From Calditrichia bacterium (lineage in GTDB: Bacteria; Calditrichota; Calditrichia; RBG-13-44-9; J075): a DNA stretch of 64,000 nt. Every line of letters starts with the position of its first letter. Position 1 is the first letter of the stretch. Location: contig JANQRS010000006.1 in NCBI GenBank assembly GCA_028284445.1, forward strand, positions 62,001-126,000. The letters are read 5' to 3'. The notes under the pieces were generated by a model, which searched no databases, had not been told where the DNA came from, and saw nothing but the letters and a program-made list of their open reading frames with translations. Shown one piece after another: positions 23,921 to 32,018 of the stretch. The position numbers and the translations under genes are program-made.

Positions 23921-25513
23921 TCAATAAGGATACTCTCTTCGAACCAGCAGCGTCCACCACTTATAGCGTCCGCCAACTTCATAAGCGGGCGCCAATGCAG
24001 AAGCCAGCTCGTTACGCCCTTCATCCTTTCCAAAAATCAGCAAGCGATCATGTTGCGCACAGAGCGGCCCCATATTGTCGCGGGCTAATTCCACGACCTC
24101 ATTGCGTGTATCGACCGTGCTAAACAAGGCACGGAAATCGGCAGAGCGGCGTTTTATGTCCAACGGTCGATTTTCAACGATCCATCCCGGCGCAAGCTTA
24201 ACGGGATGGGATATGCTGTCATTGATCCAGGCAAGGCTTTGACCAAACGTTTGAACAACGCCTCCAAAAATATTTTCCTGCTGTGCAAAAGTGTCCTCGT
24301 GATACAGGTAATTGAGAATAAGGGGAGAATCGCTTTCATGATATGCAAAAGCGACATCTGTTAGCGATGTGCTTATCTCGAGGTCGTATCCCCGCAAGGT
24401 TTGCCAATGCATAAATATGGACAGCAATAACAGCCCGGTAATGATCATTTCTTGCAGACGTCCCGATTGCAGGAAAAGCACCAGGCCTCCGGGGATCAGG
24501 AAAATAATCATTAGCATAGCCGGCGTAAATCCGATCAATGCACCAACTTTTTGATAAGGGAAGAAGAGCAAAAGCAAGGCGGCAAGGAAAGCAAATAATG
24601 CGTGCCCGCTACGCCAGCTGATCGCTGAATAATTATAGAGATAAAGACCGAGACATGTTAGCATCACGATAATATTGGTCAGGGTCAACGGCAAGGGCGG
24701 CTCCAATAAAGCAAGCCGCGAAAAAGGCGCCAGACCAGTACCGATGACCTGTAGCTTATCACCAAAAGCGCCATAAGGAATCGCCGCTTCAGCAAGCATA
24801 ATTGAAAAATCGATCAGGTAAAACATCAATAAGGTCAAAGCAGGGAGAATTGCGCTAACATAGGCCAACAACGCCAAACTGCGCTCCGCTTCCCATTTCC
24901 GGCGAATCGCCCAGGCGAGAATCCCCAGAATCCCCAAGATAAAGCTAAAGCCGTCTATAGCAAATAACAGAAGCGTAAAAAGAAACAAGCCAACAGCCCG
25001 GGTTTGGATAGAGAGGCGTGGTCGATCCAGCCAAAGAAACAGAGCGAGTAACAAAGCCAATCCCAGTAAGATATTGATATGCCCAAGGTAGAAGGTATAG
25101 CCAAGGGCAAATACCGGCCCCATGAAGCGGAAGGGGTTACGAGAGCTGACCCGCGTGCAGAAGAAATAATACGTGAGAGAAAAGGCGATGGTATAAATAA
25201 CCAGCAGTAAACGTCCGGCCGCTTCAGCGGGCAACAGGTACTGCAGACCAGCCAGGATCACCGTGGTCAAGCTTCCGGGCGGCGGAAATGCACCTGCCGT
25301 GACCGCATAGAAGGTCTTAGCCGGGGAACTGTCCTGCCATAATTCAAAAAGGATATTGCTGTAGAGAACGCCGCTATGAAATGCTTCAAACGGAAGGTAT
25401 TCATTTGTCCAAATCAAGTAGCTAAACGCGACAATGGTCAATGCAAATACTGTTGGCGGCAGGAAGCGCCAGATCGGTAGTTGGACGATCGTTTTCATGA
25501 CGGTTGTGTTCAT
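23921..25513 (-). CDS. polytopic membrane protein of glycan cluster, glycosyltransferase-like layout
   Basis: 530 residues from ATG 25513 (an upstream in-frame start at 25597 would cross a palindromic repeat; an ATG at 25498 is also possible). Ten or more membrane helices fill residues about 10-390, followed by a roughly 140-residue soluble domain ('FAYHESDSPLILNYLYHEDT', 'RNEVVELARDNMGPLCAQHD', 'DRLLIFGKDEG'). The multi-helix body with a C-terminal extracytoplasmic domain resembles polyprenyl-phosphate-sugar-dependent (GT-C) transferases, but I see no clear acidic motif in the first loop, so the assignment is inference. It lies downstream of FkbM and GT4 genes on the same strand. Confidence 0.6.
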   Translation of the reverse strand: MNTTVMKTIVQLPIWRFLPPTVFALTIVAFSYLIWTNEYLPFEAFHSGVLYSNILFELWQDSSPAKTFYAVTAGAFPPPGSLTTVILAGLQYLLPAEAAGRLLLVIYTIAFSLTYYFFCTRVSSRNPFRFMGPVFALGYTFYLGHINILLGLALLLALFLWLDRPRLSIQTRAVGLFLFTLLLFAIDGFSFILGILGILAWAIRRKWEAERSLALLAYVSAILPALTLLMFYLIDFSIMLAEAAIPYGAFGDKLQVIGTGLAPFSRLALLEPPLPLTLTNIIVMLTCLGLYLYNYSAISWRSGHALFAFLAALLLLFFPYQKVGALIGFTPAMLMIIFLIPGGLVLFLQSGRLQEMIITGLLLLSIFMHWQTLRGYDLEISTSLTDVAFAYHESDSPLILNYLYHEDTFAQQENIFGGVVQTFGQSLAWINDSISHPVKLAPGWIVENRPLDIKRRSADFRALFSTVDTRNEVVELARDNMGPLCAQHDRLLIFGKDEGRNELASALAPAYEVGGRYKWWTLLVRREYPY

Positions 25514-25553
25514 GATCAGTATACGGTAATTGTAAGTTTGCCAGTTTGACCAT

Positions 25554-25592
25554 CCCCCCTCTATCTCCACCCCGGGGGGAGATTGAGGGGGG
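25554..25592. repeat. intergenic palindrome, class I copy 3
   Basis: CCCCCCTCTATCTCC (25554-25568) pairs with GGAGATTGAGGGGGG (25578-25592) with one mismatch and a 9-base loop ACCCCGGGG that is itself partly self-complementary. It lies between two minus-strand genes of the glycan cluster. Confidence 0.8.
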
Positions 25593-25619
25593 AACACTGC
25601 AGCTCTTTTTTAGTTCAGA

Positions 25620-26420
25620 TCACCTCGCAACAAGCGAATTATCATCTGCTATCGATTTTCCTCGCAGCACACTCCACAATGCCCGGGACATGGTAATTTC
25701 CTTGCCGTGAATATCGTACAGCCGGAAGAAACGCCTCAGGGTCTTTAACAATGTGTAATGTTTTTGAACAACGTACAACCTTCTTTTAATTTTTGCAGGC
25801 ATTGTCTTTCCGGGAATTGTCAAGTAGAGGTTAAAGGGGTGGAGAGACAAAAACAAGATTGGCCTATGTCGGTCAAATACGCGCTCCAATGTCGGAACCA
25901 GATCATACTCCGCACCTTCGATATCCATTTTCATAAACACCGGCCCATCAATTCGATGATTATCCAGGAAATCTTCCAGACGAATGGACTTCACTTGCCA
26001 GGCGTTGTTATCGCCGCCACCGAAGAGAACGCTGCTTTGCGAGTCGCCGCCGTCAGCTCGACTGCCCATTGTGATCTCACCGGAGGAAGTACCAACAAAG
26101 AGATGCAGCGGTTCCACATTTTTCAGGGATGGATTTGCAGCAAGATTTTCCCGCAAACCGTTAAACGCTTTCGGATCGGGTTCGAAAGCGATCACCTTAC
26201 CGGCGCTGCCGGCGGCATAAAGCGATAGCGGTCCAATCCAGGCGCCGATATCAAGAAAGGTCGTCGCTTCGGAAACATACTGATCAATTAGGGTCAGGGT
26301 TTCCGGCTCCCATTTATCGCGGTTCATCATTTCCCAAAACCAATCGAATTCGCTCCGCACCACAGCAAATTGCCGTTCGCGAAGCGTAACGGTCATCGTT
26401 TCTTTCACGGGTTCTTCCAT
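25620..26420 (-). CDS. FkbM-family methyltransferase
   Basis: 266 residues. SAM-binding Rossmann motifs: 'TTFLDIGAWIGPLSLYAAGS' (motif I), 'GKVIAFEPDPKAFNGLRENL' (motif II, Glu-Pro-Asp), and the FkbM hallmark 'FMKMDIEGAEYDLVPTLERV'. FkbM enzymes O-methylate sugars or polyketides; in a cluster of glycosyltransferases, a sugar hydroxyl of a surface glycan is the likely target. Its start overlaps the end of the upstream GT4 by 16 bp. The C-terminal 60 residues are basic and less conserved. Confidence 0.88.
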   Translation of the reverse strand: MEEPVKETMTVTLRERQFAVVRSEFDWFWEMMNRDKWEPETLTLIDQYVSEATTFLDIGAWIGPLSLYAAGSAGKVIAFEPDPKAFNGLRENLAANPSLKNVEPLHLFVGTSSGEITMGSRADGGDSQSSVLFGGGDNNAWQVKSIRLEDFLDNHRIDGPVFMKMDIEGAEYDLVPTLERVFDRHRPILFLSLHPFNLYLTIPGKTMPAKIKRRLYVVQKHYTLLKTLRRFFRLYDIHGKEITMSRALWSVLRGKSIADDNSLVAR

Positions 26421-27583
26421 ACCCGCCTCCGCTGAGTTATCATTTCCTGATAGGCCGCCGCCGCTTGGCGGCCAATTGCCGGAAAGCTGAGTTGCTGCTC
26501 AAACCAGCTTCTGGCTTGAGCACGCAGTTTAGCTACCGGCTGCTTTATCACTTGCCGGATCGCGCGAGTCAGCTCTGATGATTGACCAACCTGCCAAAGG
26601 GCACCCATGTTTCCTTGATCCGTCATCATTCGAAAAGAAGGGATGTCGGTTACAATTGGCACCACCCCACAAGCGAGAGCTTCACAAAGTGCGTAGCCGG
26701 ACCCTTCACGATGGCTGCCAAGCAGAAAATAGTCTGCACTATTATAATATGCTTCCAGCTGATGATGTTCACGATATCCCAACAAGGTCACGGCCTTACT
26801 CAAGGCCGGGCTTTGCTGAATGATTGCCACTACCTGCTCAATGAGATCGTCGGTGTGATAAATCATATACAGTTTGGCACCCGGCTCACCCTCCAAAGCT
26901 GCTTCAAAGCCTGTAAGTACTGTCAGCGGATCTTTATTCTGATTTAAGCGTCCCACCCACAAAAAAACCGGATCACCATCGCATCCGGTTGCTTTCCGGG
27001 CCGCTTCGCGATCGCGCATTGCAAAATGTGTTGAGCCTTCCATCACCGTATACATATGCGCCTCTGACGACACAATACCGGCATTTACCCAGGCTTGCCC
27101 CAGTTCATCTGCGGCAAAAAAGCAGCCGTCAATATGTTGCAGCGTCTGACGCTGAATACCGCGCCGCCAGCTTGGAGTAGGCTCCCCGCCGTGATCCTGG
27201 TACGCAATTGCGCAGGTTTTTTCCAGCTTTTTTCGCAGCAAATAGCCCTGTAAGCCATAATACAAGCTATGAAGGTGCACAACATCCGGCTTTTCTGAAA
27301 GAATCTCCCGATGCAAGCGAAACGGCACTTGCCAACGTTTCAAAAAGGGCGGCAGTTTATCTTTCAGGAAGCGAAAACGGACACCATTTTGCTCAATCTC
27401 ATCATCGCGAGAAAAGCGCTGCAACACTGTCACTCGAAATCCGGCTGCAGCCACTGCTTCGGCCCAACCGGTGCTGGTATGATATTTCTGCAACAGTTCT
27501 GCCGGAGACAATCCGGCGTTATCATAATAGTGCCCGGCCATCACCAAATGCGGAAAAGTATGTAGCAGCGAAGGGTCAGTCAT
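26405..27583 (-). CDS. GT4-family glycosyltransferase
   Basis: 392 residues from ATG 27583; a TTG five codons upstream is less likely. GT-B fold: N-terminal acceptor domain ('VVHLHSLYYGLQGYLLRK', 'CAIAYQDHGGEPTPSWRR') and C-terminal nucleotide-sugar domain ('PVFLWVGRLNQNKDPLTVLT', then 'LLGYREHHQLEAYYNSADYF' and 'SHREGSGYALCEALACGVVP', the E-x7-E type motif). Substrates cannot be deduced. First gene of the left minus-strand arm; it diverges from another GT4 across a roughly 100-bp promoter region. Confidence 0.9.
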   Translation of the reverse strand: MTDPSLLHTFPHLVMAGHYYDNAGLSPAELLQKYHTSTGWAEAVAAAGFRVTVLQRFSRDDEIEQNGVRFRFLKDKLPPFLKRWQVPFRLHREILSEKPDVVHLHSLYYGLQGYLLRKKLEKTCAIAYQDHGGEPTPSWRRGIQRQTLQHIDGCFFAADELGQAWVNAGIVSSEAHMYTVMEGSTHFAMRDREAARKATGCDGDPVFLWVGRLNQNKDPLTVLTGFEAALEGEPGAKLYMIYHTDDLIEQVVAIIQQSPALSKAVTLLGYREHHQLEAYYNSADYFLLGSHREGSGYALCEALACGVVPIVTDIPSFRMMTDQGNMGALWQVGQSSELTRAIRQVIKQPVAKLRAQARSWFEQQLSFPAIGRQAAAAYQEMITQRRRVWKNP

Positions 27584-27685
27584 AAATCGGAATGGCAATC
27601 ATGGTTCTGTGGCAACGGCATTTGACATTGGAACAATAATGCTATAAAATAGGCATCGAAGTGTATAGAATAAAGTGATAAAAGT

Positions 27686-28807
27686 GTGAAGCAGATCGCC
27701 ATCATCCTTCCCGGCGGAATCGACAAACCCGGTTCAGCACATACAATCGATCATATCCTGGCATTGGTGAACGGTCTGGCCGAATACTATTCTCTGACTA
27801 TCTACTCGTTGTCGGCGATTGTTGATAGCAAGGCAGATTTCCGCCACGAAAAATTTCCAGTGATTACCAGCGGACTCTCTCATCACAGCAGCTTGTTACC
27901 GCGCATGTTGAAATTATCGCGCCGTCTGCTGACCCAACATCGTCAGGACAACTACCAATTAATCCATGGACTGTGGGGCGGACCAAGCGGCTTTCTGGCG
28001 GTCAACCTCGGCCGGCTACTGCGACGTCCAACGATTGTCAGCTTGCAAGGCGGCGAGGCCGCGAGTGTACCGGAGATTCGCTATGGCAATATATTCCACA
28101 AGCGGCTGCGACGAATCACTCTCCATGCTTGTCGCAGCGCCACACGGCTTGTTGCGCTAACTCGCTTTCAGGTAAATGAAATACAACGACATGGATTGAA
28201 TAGAAGCGATATCAACATCATTCCCTTTGGGGTCGACACCAGGCGGTTTGTATGGCGGGATAAAGCGTATTCGCCTCCATATCGTTTCCTGCACATTGCC
28301 AACCTCACGGAAGTGAAAGATCAGGCCACTTTACTGCGGGCATTTCGCCACATTCGCAATGCTGTAGATTGCCAATTGGACATTGTCGGTCCCGACCACC
28401 TGAACGGAGCGCTTCATGAGTTCGTCGCAACCCTCAATTTGGAAAATGATGTATATTTTCATGGACAATTACCGCGCGAACAGCTGCCTGCTTTTTATGA
28501 ATCAGCAGATATCATGTTACACACTTCTTTATATGAGGGACAAGGCGTTGTGCTGGCGGAAGCCGCTAGCAGCGGCGTGGCGATATGCGGCACGGCAGTA
28601 GGTCTGCTGGCAGATTTGCAGCATCAGGGAATGTGTGCAGTTGCTCCGGGCGACGCAGAAGGTCTGGCGAAAACCGTTCTGGCGCTGTTACAATCACCGC
28701 AACGGCTTCAGGAAAATCGCCGACAGGCAAAAGAATGGGCGACAAAATATGATGTCAGCTGGACAATCCAACAGTACTGCGAATTGTACGAAGGCTTGTT
28801 GTCATGA
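27686..28807 (+). CDS. GT4-family glycosyltransferase
   Basis: 373 residues from a GTG start. Acceptor domain opens 'IAIILPGGIDKPGSAHTIDH'; 'LIHGLWGGPSGFLAVNLGRL' and 'IVSLQGGEAASVPEIRYGN' follow. The donor domain begins 'INIIPFGVDTRRFVWRDKA' and ends 'YESADIMLHTSLYEGQGVVL' / 'AEAASSGVAICGT', the GT4 E-x7-E region. First gene of a coupled trio: its stop overlaps the next start by 4 bp. It diverges from the left arm of the cluster. Confidence 0.9.
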   Translation: MKQIAIILPGGIDKPGSAHTIDHILALVNGLAEYYSLTIYSLSAIVDSKADFRHEKFPVITSGLSHHSSLLPRMLKLSRRLLTQHRQDNYQLIHGLWGGPSGFLAVNLGRLLRRPTIVSLQGGEAASVPEIRYGNIFHKRLRRITLHACRSATRLVALTRFQVNEIQRHGLNRSDINIIPFGVDTRRFVWRDKAYSPPYRFLHIANLTEVKDQATLLRAFRHIRNAVDCQLDIVGPDHLNGALHEFVATLNLENDVYFHGQLPREQLPAFYESADIMLHTSLYEGQGVVLAEAASSGVAICGTAVGLLADLQHQGMCAVAPGDAEGLAKTVLALLQSPQRLQENRRQAKEWATKYDVSWTIQQYCELYEGLLS

Positions 28808-29991
28808 AATATCCACGACTTTCATTAGTGCTTTTGGGACTACTGGCCGGATTTTTCATCGCAGAAGTGGGCCTGAGAATCTATCTGGCACCCCGGAATG
28901 TCTATTATGTTTGGCCATCAGGTCTGGAAAAGATTCTGCAACCCGACAGCACAATATTTCCCGGGATTAGAGGCAATGCGCGTTTCCGCGTCAATTCAAA
29001 CGGTATTCGCGGGCCGGAGTTTACGGCCAAGGATCACGTTCGGATTCTGGCGCTCGGCGGCAGCACCACAGAATGTGTCTACCTGGATGAAGGGGAAACC
29101 TGGCCGGACATTCTTGCGAACCACTTGCAATCTGCGCGTCCTGATCTAACAATATGGGTCGGTAATCTGGGTGCCAGCGGAAAAAACATGCGTGACCATC
29201 TCTTTCATGTCCGTTATCTACTGCCGCAAATGAACAATATTGATCATATCATCATCCTAAGCGGTCTGAACGACTTCCTTCTGCGCCTCAATCGCGGCAA
29301 CGCCTATCGCGAAGATTTTCTTGCCACAAGTGAAGGACAGCGCTATCAATATCAGCATGCATTTGTTTTTACCCCTATTCCATTGTGGCCCTTCGACGGC
29401 AAACGGATATTTTACAAGAATTCGGCGCTTTGGTATACCGCACGATTGGCCTGGATCGAGACCTTCCCTATGGGAACCCACGGTTTGTATCAAGACCCGG
29501 GCGGACAATACTTGCAGGTGGCCAGGGAAACCCGTTTTAGGTCTCCAAAGTTAGATATCTTGCCCGACCTGGAAAGCGCCCTGCGTGAATATCGAAGAAA
29601 TCTGAACACCGTGATCGATCTGTTGCAAAAGCAAAATGTAAAGCCGCTTTTTCTCACGCACCCCGTGCTTTGGAAAACAGAAATGCCGGACGCAGAAGAA
29701 CGGCTTTTGTGGATGGGCTGGCAAAAGAACATCAACGGAAACACAACGGATTATTATGATGCCGCAGCCCTGACAAAGGGTATGGTGGAATACAATCAGA
29801 CCCTATTGGCAGTGTGCCGGGAGCGTAAAGTCCCGGTCATTGACCTTGCTGCGATCGTCCCCTCGGACCTCACGACCTTCTATGACGACGTCCATTTTAA
29901 TGAAACCGGCGCCAAACAAATCGGCGAGATATTGTCAGAATATTTCTTGAATGAGGGACAGCTTTTACCTGCACTGGAAGGAAAACGGTAG
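28804..29991 (+). CDS. membrane-anchored SGNH/GDSL-family hydrolase
   Basis: 395 residues. An N-terminal membrane segment (about 5-22) without a clear cleavage site is followed by an SGNH fold: block I 'ILALGGSTTECVYLDEGET' (Ser in GGST), block II Gly in 'WVGNLGASGKNMRD', block III 'IILSGLNDFL' (G-x-N-D), and block V 'FYDDVHFNETGAKQIGEI' (Asp-x2-His). These enzymes act as esterases or, near glycan genes, as acetyltransferase partners or deacetylases for surface sugars. Its placement between two glycosyltransferase genes, overlapping the first by 4 bp, supports glycan modification outside the inner membrane. Confidence 0.88.
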   Translation: MKYPRLSLVLLGLLAGFFIAEVGLRIYLAPRNVYYVWPSGLEKILQPDSTIFPGIRGNARFRVNSNGIRGPEFTAKDHVRILALGGSTTECVYLDEGETWPDILANHLQSARPDLTIWVGNLGASGKNMRDHLFHVRYLLPQMNNIDHIIILSGLNDFLLRLNRGNAYREDFLATSEGQRYQYQHAFVFTPIPLWPFDGKRIFYKNSALWYTARLAWIETFPMGTHGLYQDPGGQYLQVARETRFRSPKLDILPDLESALREYRRNLNTVIDLLQKQNVKPLFLTHPVLWKTEMPDAEERLLWMGWQKNINGNTTDYYDAAALTKGMVEYNQTLLAVCRERKVPVIDLAAIVPSDLTTFYDDVHFNETGAKQIGEILSEYFLNEGQLLPALEGKR

Positions 29992-31041
29992 GTGGGAAGC
30001 GTCAAGCAAACAGTTACCGTCGTTATCCCAACGCGAAATCGACCGGCAAGTCTTCATCGCCTCCTGAAAGCTCTCCACAAGCAAACCATGCCGGCCAATG
30101 AAATCATCGTTGCCGACGCCAGTGACGACCCGCTTAACAAATCAGACCTAAAAGCGGCCTTCCCACAGCTACCGCTGCAGGTTTTTCATACCGAACCATC
30201 GGTTTGCCGGCAGCGCAATCTTGCGATTCGAGAAGCAACCTCGAAATTCATATTCCTTTGCGATGATGATATTGAACCGCCCGTTCACTACATAGAAACA
30301 TTGCTTGGCTATTTGGCAGAACACCCTGAAGCCGGGGCTGTTACCGGAGAAGTTGTCGAGGTTACCGGTGAAGAGCTGAAGCGCTTTCATCTGCCAGTAG
30401 TTTCCAGCGGCAGACTGCTGTACGGCTTCATCTTTCAGCAAACACAATGGGTAGATTTACCGGGCATCAAGCGCAAAACATCCCTTGGTTGGCTATTTTC
30501 GATGTTGGAACGTTTCTACCGGAGGCGTGGCAACACCATCACCCTTGCCGGCTGGCCGCTCATTTCTAAACCAGCCGTGGACGGCGTCTTACGGACAACG
30601 ATTTATGGGATTGGCGCCAGCATTATTCGCCGCGACTGGCTGCTTGCTGCCCCCTACGATGAACTACTCGATCCGCACGGGATTGGCGACAACTACGGGG
30701 TGGCGATTAACTTCCCGCAAAAAGAAGCCATTCACGTGCTGGAAGGCATCGATGCCCTTCATTATAAAGAGCAAATCAATCGCCGCCCCTATCCGACTAT
30801 ATATTTCCGGCGCGTCCTGGCTCTGCACTATTTCATGCATCGCTATCCGCGATTTAGCTGGGTCAACCGTCTCTCGCTTGCCTGGTCGCTGATTGGCAAT
30901 CTGCTCGGTAAGCAGCCTGACTCAGCAAGCAGCCTGCGTCGGGCAACGCTAAAAGCACTTGGACTCATCATCACAGGCAAAAACCCTTACCTGCTTGCCC
31001 ATCGTTCCGGAATGACCGGCCCGATCTCTCCGGAGTTGTAG
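29992..31041 (+). CDS. GT2-family glycosyltransferase
   Basis: 349 residues from GTG 29992, directly after the upstream TAG and with AAGGA upstream. GT-A fold: 'VTVVIPTRNRPASLHRLLKA', 'IIVADASDDP', 'VCRQRNLAIREATSKFIFLC' followed by the DDD metal/UDP-binding motif, and further on 'GIGASIIRRDWLLAAPYDEL' with 'DPHGIGDNYGVAI'. This is the processive/decorating GT2 type. Last gene of the right plus-strand arm. Sugar and acceptor unknown. Confidence 0.9.
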   Translation: MGSVKQTVTVVIPTRNRPASLHRLLKALHKQTMPANEIIVADASDDPLNKSDLKAAFPQLPLQVFHTEPSVCRQRNLAIREATSKFIFLCDDDIEPPVHYIETLLGYLAEHPEAGAVTGEVVEVTGEELKRFHLPVVSSGRLLYGFIFQQTQWVDLPGIKRKTSLGWLFSMLERFYRRRGNTITLAGWPLISKPAVDGVLRTTIYGIGASIIRRDWLLAAPYDELLDPHGIGDNYGVAINFPQKEAIHVLEGIDALHYKEQINRRPYPTIYFRRVLALHYFMHRYPRFSWVNRLSLAWSLIGNLLGKQPDSASSLRRATLKALGLIITGKNPYLLAHRSGMTGPISPEL

Positions 31042-31179
31042 CACGAACAACGACGACCCGCCCAATAAATTTCTACCCCCTAAACATATTTACGACGATA
31101 GAAAAATCTGTCGCGATGCCTCATATTGAACCCAGATGATGTTTGAACAAAGAGAATTACAATCACAACGAGGTGAAAG

Positions 31180-31875
31180 ATGAAGAAGCTTACAAGTTTG
31201 ATAATTACTGGCCTGATGGCCATCCTGCTGTTCGGCTGCTACGACAGTGGCAGCGACAGTTTGCAAGAAGAAGAGGCGCCAACATTTGATATTCCCCGGA
31301 CCAACACTGCCAGCGGCACAATTGTTCCGGCTCTGGAAGATATCGAAGCTGCGGACGACCTCCCGGCTCTGCCAACCAGCGCACTCTTTGAAAACAGTAT
31401 TGAATTCGGCCAGAATTCACAAGAACGTGCGATCCTTATTGCAAACAACGACGTCGTTGACAATGCCTTCGAAGCCGTAAACGAGGTCCTCTTGGCATTG
31501 GATGGTGAATTTGAATTTCGTATTGAAGAAGGCGCTGCCTTGTTGACCGCAGAAAAAGCAGTCTATGGTCAAACCTTCTCCTTCTTCCAACGCTTTGACG
31601 GCGAAACGAACGAAGTTGAAATTCGCGACAATGGTGTTCTCATTTTTGAAGAAAACAGCGATTTTGAAAATCAGGTATTTGAAGCAACACTCATATCCGG
31701 CATTGACAATTCAACACCGGTTGTCGTAAACATTGACGTCGTGGAAGACAATGTTTTCCGTCGCCTGATTGAAACCGATTTTAATACGACGCTCACAAAT
31801 GAATACGAATGTGAATGGCGTACCGATCCGCAAACATTTGACGATCTGGCTCTGATCCGGTTGGATCGCCAATAA
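31180..31875 (+). CDS. predicted acidic lipoprotein
   Basis: 231 residues. Signal with lipobox 'MAILLFGCYDS', so Cys20 would be lipidated. The mature part is very acidic (many Glu/Asp, few Lys) and predicted beta-rich ('FEFRIEEGAALLTAEKAVYG', 'NEVEIRDNGVLIFEENSDFE', 'NSTPVVVNIDVVEDNVFRRL'). GAGGTGAAAG ribosome site; a strong terminator at 31911 closes the unit, so it is monocistronic. No recognised domain; a surface or periplasmic protein of unknown function. Confidence 0.75.
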   Translation: MKKLTSLIITGLMAILLFGCYDSGSDSLQEEEAPTFDIPRTNTASGTIVPALEDIEAADDLPALPTSALFENSIEFGQNSQERAILIANNDVVDNAFEAVNEVLLALDGEFEFRIEEGAALLTAEKAVYGQTFSFFQRFDGETNEVEIRDNGVLIFEENSDFENQVFEATLISGIDNSTPVVVNIDVVEDNVFRRLIETDFNTTLTNEYECEWRTDPQTFDDLALIRLDRQ

Positions 31876-31910
31876 ATAACAATCTCCTCTCTCATGCATA
31901 TCTCTACCAG

Positions 31911-31939
31911 CGGGCCGGCATTTGCCGGCCCGTTTTTTT
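31911..31939 (+). terminator. intrinsic terminator after lipoprotein gene
   Basis: CGGGCCGGCA / TGCCGGCCCG perfect 10-bp stem with a two-base apex, followed by seven T. A class II palindrome starts at the next base. Confidence 0.95.
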
Positions 31940-31984
31940 CACATCCCCCTGTGTCCCCCTTCGAAGGGGATTCAGAGAGATATG
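31940..31984. repeat. intergenic palindrome, class II copy 2
   Basis: 45 bp: CACATCCCCCTGTGTCCCCC, TTCGAA centre, then GGGGATTCAGAGAGATATG. The left half and centre match 17134-17178; the right arm has decayed, so pairing of the outer arms is imperfect. It lies between convergent transcription units. Confidence 0.7.
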
Positions 31985-32018
31985 AACGATTTAACGTCTC
32001 AGCGCTTCAACCATTCAA

